From the NCBI RefSeq assembly GCF_009362815.1, contig NZ_WHNX01000020.1, positions 1-54,214 on the forward strand: DNA of 54,214 nt. The letters run 5' to 3'. The notes under the pieces are model-generated. The model was not told where the DNA came from and ran no database searches. It worked only from the letters and a program-made list of their open reading frames with translations. Position numbers and translations under genes: made by a program. The first letter of the stretch is position 1. Each line of letters starts with the position of its first letter. Source of the stretch: Alkalibaculum sporogenes. GTDB taxonomy: Bacteria > Bacillota > Clostridia > Eubacteriales > Alkalibacteraceae. This document shows, in pieces, positions 53,170 to 54,214 of the stretch.

Positions 53170-53186
53170 GTCAAGGAGGGTGACAA

Positions 53187-53324
53187 ATGGATAACAAAAT
53201 CGTTAGAACTAGAGAAGAATTGATTGAAGCATACAACCTTAGCGAAGAGGATCAAGTATATCTTCTTGATGTATTCGAAAAAATTGAACAAGAAGTATTC
53301 AAAATGTTGTCGTCTCATTTATAA
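53187..53324 (+). CDS. 45-residue protein downstream of methyltransferase 2
   Basis: MDNKIVRTREELIEAYNLSE at the start, then an acidic, probably helical stretch (about 20-40, with EEDQVYLLDVFEKIEQEVF). AAGGAGGGTG, an excellent ribosome site, lies six bases before the ATG, and a terminator follows 10 bases after the stop. The pattern supports a real small gene in one transcript with methyltransferase 2. I recognise no family. It may be an accessory or subunit of the methyltransferase. Confidence 0.7.
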   Translation: MDNKIVRTREELIEAYNLSEEDQVYLLDVFEKIEQEVFKMLSSHL

Positions 53325-53334
53325 ATATCTTCCT

Positions 53335-53363
53335 AAAAAACGATTCAAAACGAATCGTTTTTT
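53335..53363 (+). terminator. Terminator of the methyltransferase 2 operon
   Basis: AAAAAACGATTC / GAATCGTTTTTT perfect 12-bp stem with a 5-base loop and further Ts. Confidence 0.85.
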
Positions 53364-53439
53364 TCTTGCAGTAATTTATACGGTATATGAGGACGGTGAC
53401 TTTTTTCTCCATTATATAACAATTGGTGTTTCTGAAACC

Positions 53440-53466
53440 AAAAAAGCAAGGCTTCAAAAGCCTTGC
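53440..53466 (-). terminator. Current rnpB terminator
   Basis: Minus strand GCAAGGCTT, loop TTG, AAGCCTTGC, then six Ts, 12 bases past the rnpB 3' end. It lies inside the inferred island, which would therefore have supplied rnpB with a replacement terminator. Confidence 0.85.
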
Positions 53467-53474
53467 TAAATATC

Positions 53475-53503
53475 GATTTATGTGAGTAAATCTATAAGCC
53501 GAG
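53475..53503. repeat. Right attachment-site copy (resident rnpB 3' end)
   Basis: 29 bases matching 9984-10012 at 28 positions. It covers the 3' strand of helix P1 and the conserved CUCGGCUUAU just before it, so integration at this point preserves a working RNase P RNA. Confidence 0.8.
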
Positions 53504-53846
53504 TTCTGTATTAGATGATCATCTATCTAGGTTTACTGTCGCCAGTAAACTCATGCGACCTACCATTGGACAGCAACGGGCAGTTGCCTTTTTGTGTCCG
53601 TTCTTGGTCTTGCTCCAGGTGGGGTTTACCTAGCCGAATAGTTACCTATCCGCTGGTGAGCTCTTACCTCACCGTTTCATCCTTACCGCCAAAATGCAAA
53701 GCATTTTGGTGGCGGTTTGCTTTCTGTTGCACTTGCCTTAGAGTTGCCTCCACCGGGTGTTACCCGGCACCCTGCCCTACGGAGCTCGGACTTTCCTCCC
53801 GTACAACCTTGCGGTTTTGTACCGGCGATCATCTGACTTACTCAGG
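53478..53846 (-). ncRNA. rnpB: RNase P RNA, bacterial type A
   Basis: About 369 bases on the minus strand. Near the 5' end is the universally conserved GAGGAAAGTCCGAGCTCC, then AGGGTGCCGGGTAACACCCGG, and near the 3' end ACAGAACTCGGCTTATAGA. Helix P1 forms between TGAGTAAGTC at 53844-53835 and GATTTACTCA at 53492-53483 with one G-U pair. The 5' end is placed from the promoter; the 3' end is approximate. The RNA is the catalytic part of RNase P, which trims the 5' ends of tRNA precursors. Most Bacillus-type Firmicutes have type B; type A is common in Clostridia. Confidence 0.95.
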
Positions 53847-53852
53847 ATTTAT

Positions 53853-53881
53853 ATAATAACATAATCATAAAAAAATTACAA
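53853..53881 (-). promoter_or_regulatory. rnpB promoter
   Basis: Minus strand TTGTAA (53881-53876), 17 bases, TATTAT (53858-53853). The start falls near 53846, matching the expected 5' end. Confidence 0.7.
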
Positions 53882-53937
53882 TGGTATTTTATGTGAATAA
53901 TATTGTATGGATTAGATGTATGGGTGGTCGGGGGAAC

Positions 53938-54118
53938 GGGAGAACACAGTTCTCCCCTACGGGCGGTGGTGATGCGGTGGGTATGCATGGTGGGAGAACA
54001 CAGTTCTCCCCTACGGGCGGTGGTGGTGCGGTGGGTATGCATGGTGGGAGAACACAGTTCTCCCCTACGGGCGGTGGTGGTGCGGTGGGTATGCATGGTG
54101 GGAGAACGCAGTTCTCCC
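53938..54118. repeat. Tandem array of 54-bp hairpin repeats
   Basis: Hairpins GGGAGAAC-N3-GTTCTCCC begin at 53938, 53992, 54046 and 54100, an exact 54-base period (three full units and a fourth hairpin). The spacer reads CCTACGGGCGGTGG followed by TGCGGTGGGTATGCATGG-type sequence, and is much richer in G than the surroundings. Reading frames through it are incidental. The last two hairpins differ only in the loop (ACA, GCA). Confidence 0.85.
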
Positions 54119-54130
54119 CTAGTACTATAG

Positions 54131-54158
54131 AGTTATAGCAATAAGCTATAACTTTTTC
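54131..54158 (+). terminator. Terminator-like hairpin at the window edge
   Basis: 8-bp perfect stem AGTTATAG/CTATAACT with a 7-base loop followed by TTTTTCTT. No plus-strand gene leads into it within the window. Confidence 0.6.
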
Positions 54159-54214
54159 TTTATTACTGAGTATTATATTCGAACATTTTTAAATATATAA
54201 ATACTAACGTTTGA

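Larger units (their letters stand above)
9984..53503. mobile_element. Integrative genomic island inserted in the 3' end of rnpB (inferred)
   Basis: Direct repeats of 29 bases bound a 43.5-kb segment. One end carries a tyrosine recombinase (broken by a frameshift), the other an intact rnpB whose last bases are supplied by the repeat. Outside the left repeat is an orphan terminator in rnpB orientation; inside the right repeat rnpB has acquired a second terminator (53440-53466). The contents are catabolic operons, a methyltransferase module and decayed IS256 elements. No conjugation, replication or phage genes are visible, so it is a fixed or non-autonomous island. The recombinase lies at the end away from the intact rnpB, the less common arrangement. 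Confidence 0.7.

Noticed and set aside
53938-54118. CRISPR array
   Set aside because: The repeat unit is 54 bases with almost identical spacers; true arrays have unique spacers, and no cas genes are present.
53881-54138. Open frames on both strands through the 54-bp repeats, encoding repetitive peptides
   Set aside because: They exist because 54 is a multiple of three, so a tandem repeat stays open in several frames. There is no ribosome site and no family resemblance.

Overview
The window looks like chromosome of an anaerobic low-GC Clostridia-type Firmicute. Pointers are the AT-rich sequence with GGAGG ribosome sites, a type-A RNase P RNA (rnpB, 53478-53846, minus), a butyryl-CoA gene set with a ferredoxin-fused EtfA, an oxygen-sensitive 4-hydroxybutyryl-CoA dehydratase-type enzyme, and corrinoid/UroD methyltransferase genes. 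I cannot name the species.

Left part (1-9983). A minus-strand operon is driven by a good promoter at 7990-8018 with a 24-bp palindrome at its start site. It encodes a fructose-type PTS (IIA, IIB, IIC), a sugar epimerase/isomerase, a class II aldolase, a cupin, DhaK, DhaL and a HAD phosphatase. A DeoR regulator lies just upstream. This reads as uptake and cleavage of an unidentified ketose whose unphosphorylated triose or tetrose is rescued by the DhaK/DhaL kinase.

Central and right part (about 9984-53503). A 29-bp copy of the 3' end of rnpB (28/29 identical) sits at 9984-10012, followed in rnpB's direction by a perfect terminator and bordered by a frameshifted tyrosine recombinase (10141-11029). 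The intact rnpB 3' end is at 53475-53503. I read the 43.5 kb between them as an integrative island inserted into the 3' end of rnpB. Its cargo is two metabolic systems plus decayed insertion sequences.

Cargo 1 (12-43 kb) is a sigma-54 catabolic regulon. Five near-identical -24/-12 promoters (TTGGCAT-N5-TTGCTA) and four 19-bp dyads (GTGTWTA-N5-TATACAC), mostly about 123-130 bp apart, control thl-crt-hbd-bcd-etfBA, two MFS transporters, an operon of an AbfD-type dehydratase, an atypical crotonase, a free lipoyl domain, an E2 core, Lpd, Ptb and Buk, and an operon of a zinc alcohol dehydrogenase with E1 alpha and beta. An intact GAFTGA-containing activator lies in the middle. A lipoate module (LipB, LipA) with a divergent CoaX-like protein, an SDR, an SGNH hydrolase and two degenerate sigma-54-activator-like proteins lies between. 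The likely logic is: alcohol oxidised to a 2-oxo compound, cleaved to an acyl-CoA, converted to ATP by Ptb-Buk, with a branch through crotonyl-CoA to acetyl-CoA and butyryl-CoA. The substrate is unknown.

Cargo 2 (45.4-53.3 kb) holds two UroD-superfamily methyltransferase-like proteins, two SLC13-type permeases, an XRE-type regulator and a 45-residue protein. The two methyltransferase promoters carry a conserved 32-bp operator at identical spacing, and a 27-bp-arm perfect palindrome made of the same half-sites lies at the second permease. The only corrinoid-protein genes seen are a pseudogene (11175-11806) and a 48-bp scrap fused to a broken IS256 transposase.

The right edge carries rnpB and a 54-bp tandem repeat built on a GGGAGAAC-N3-GTTCTCCC hairpin that also occurs near positions 97 and 9871.
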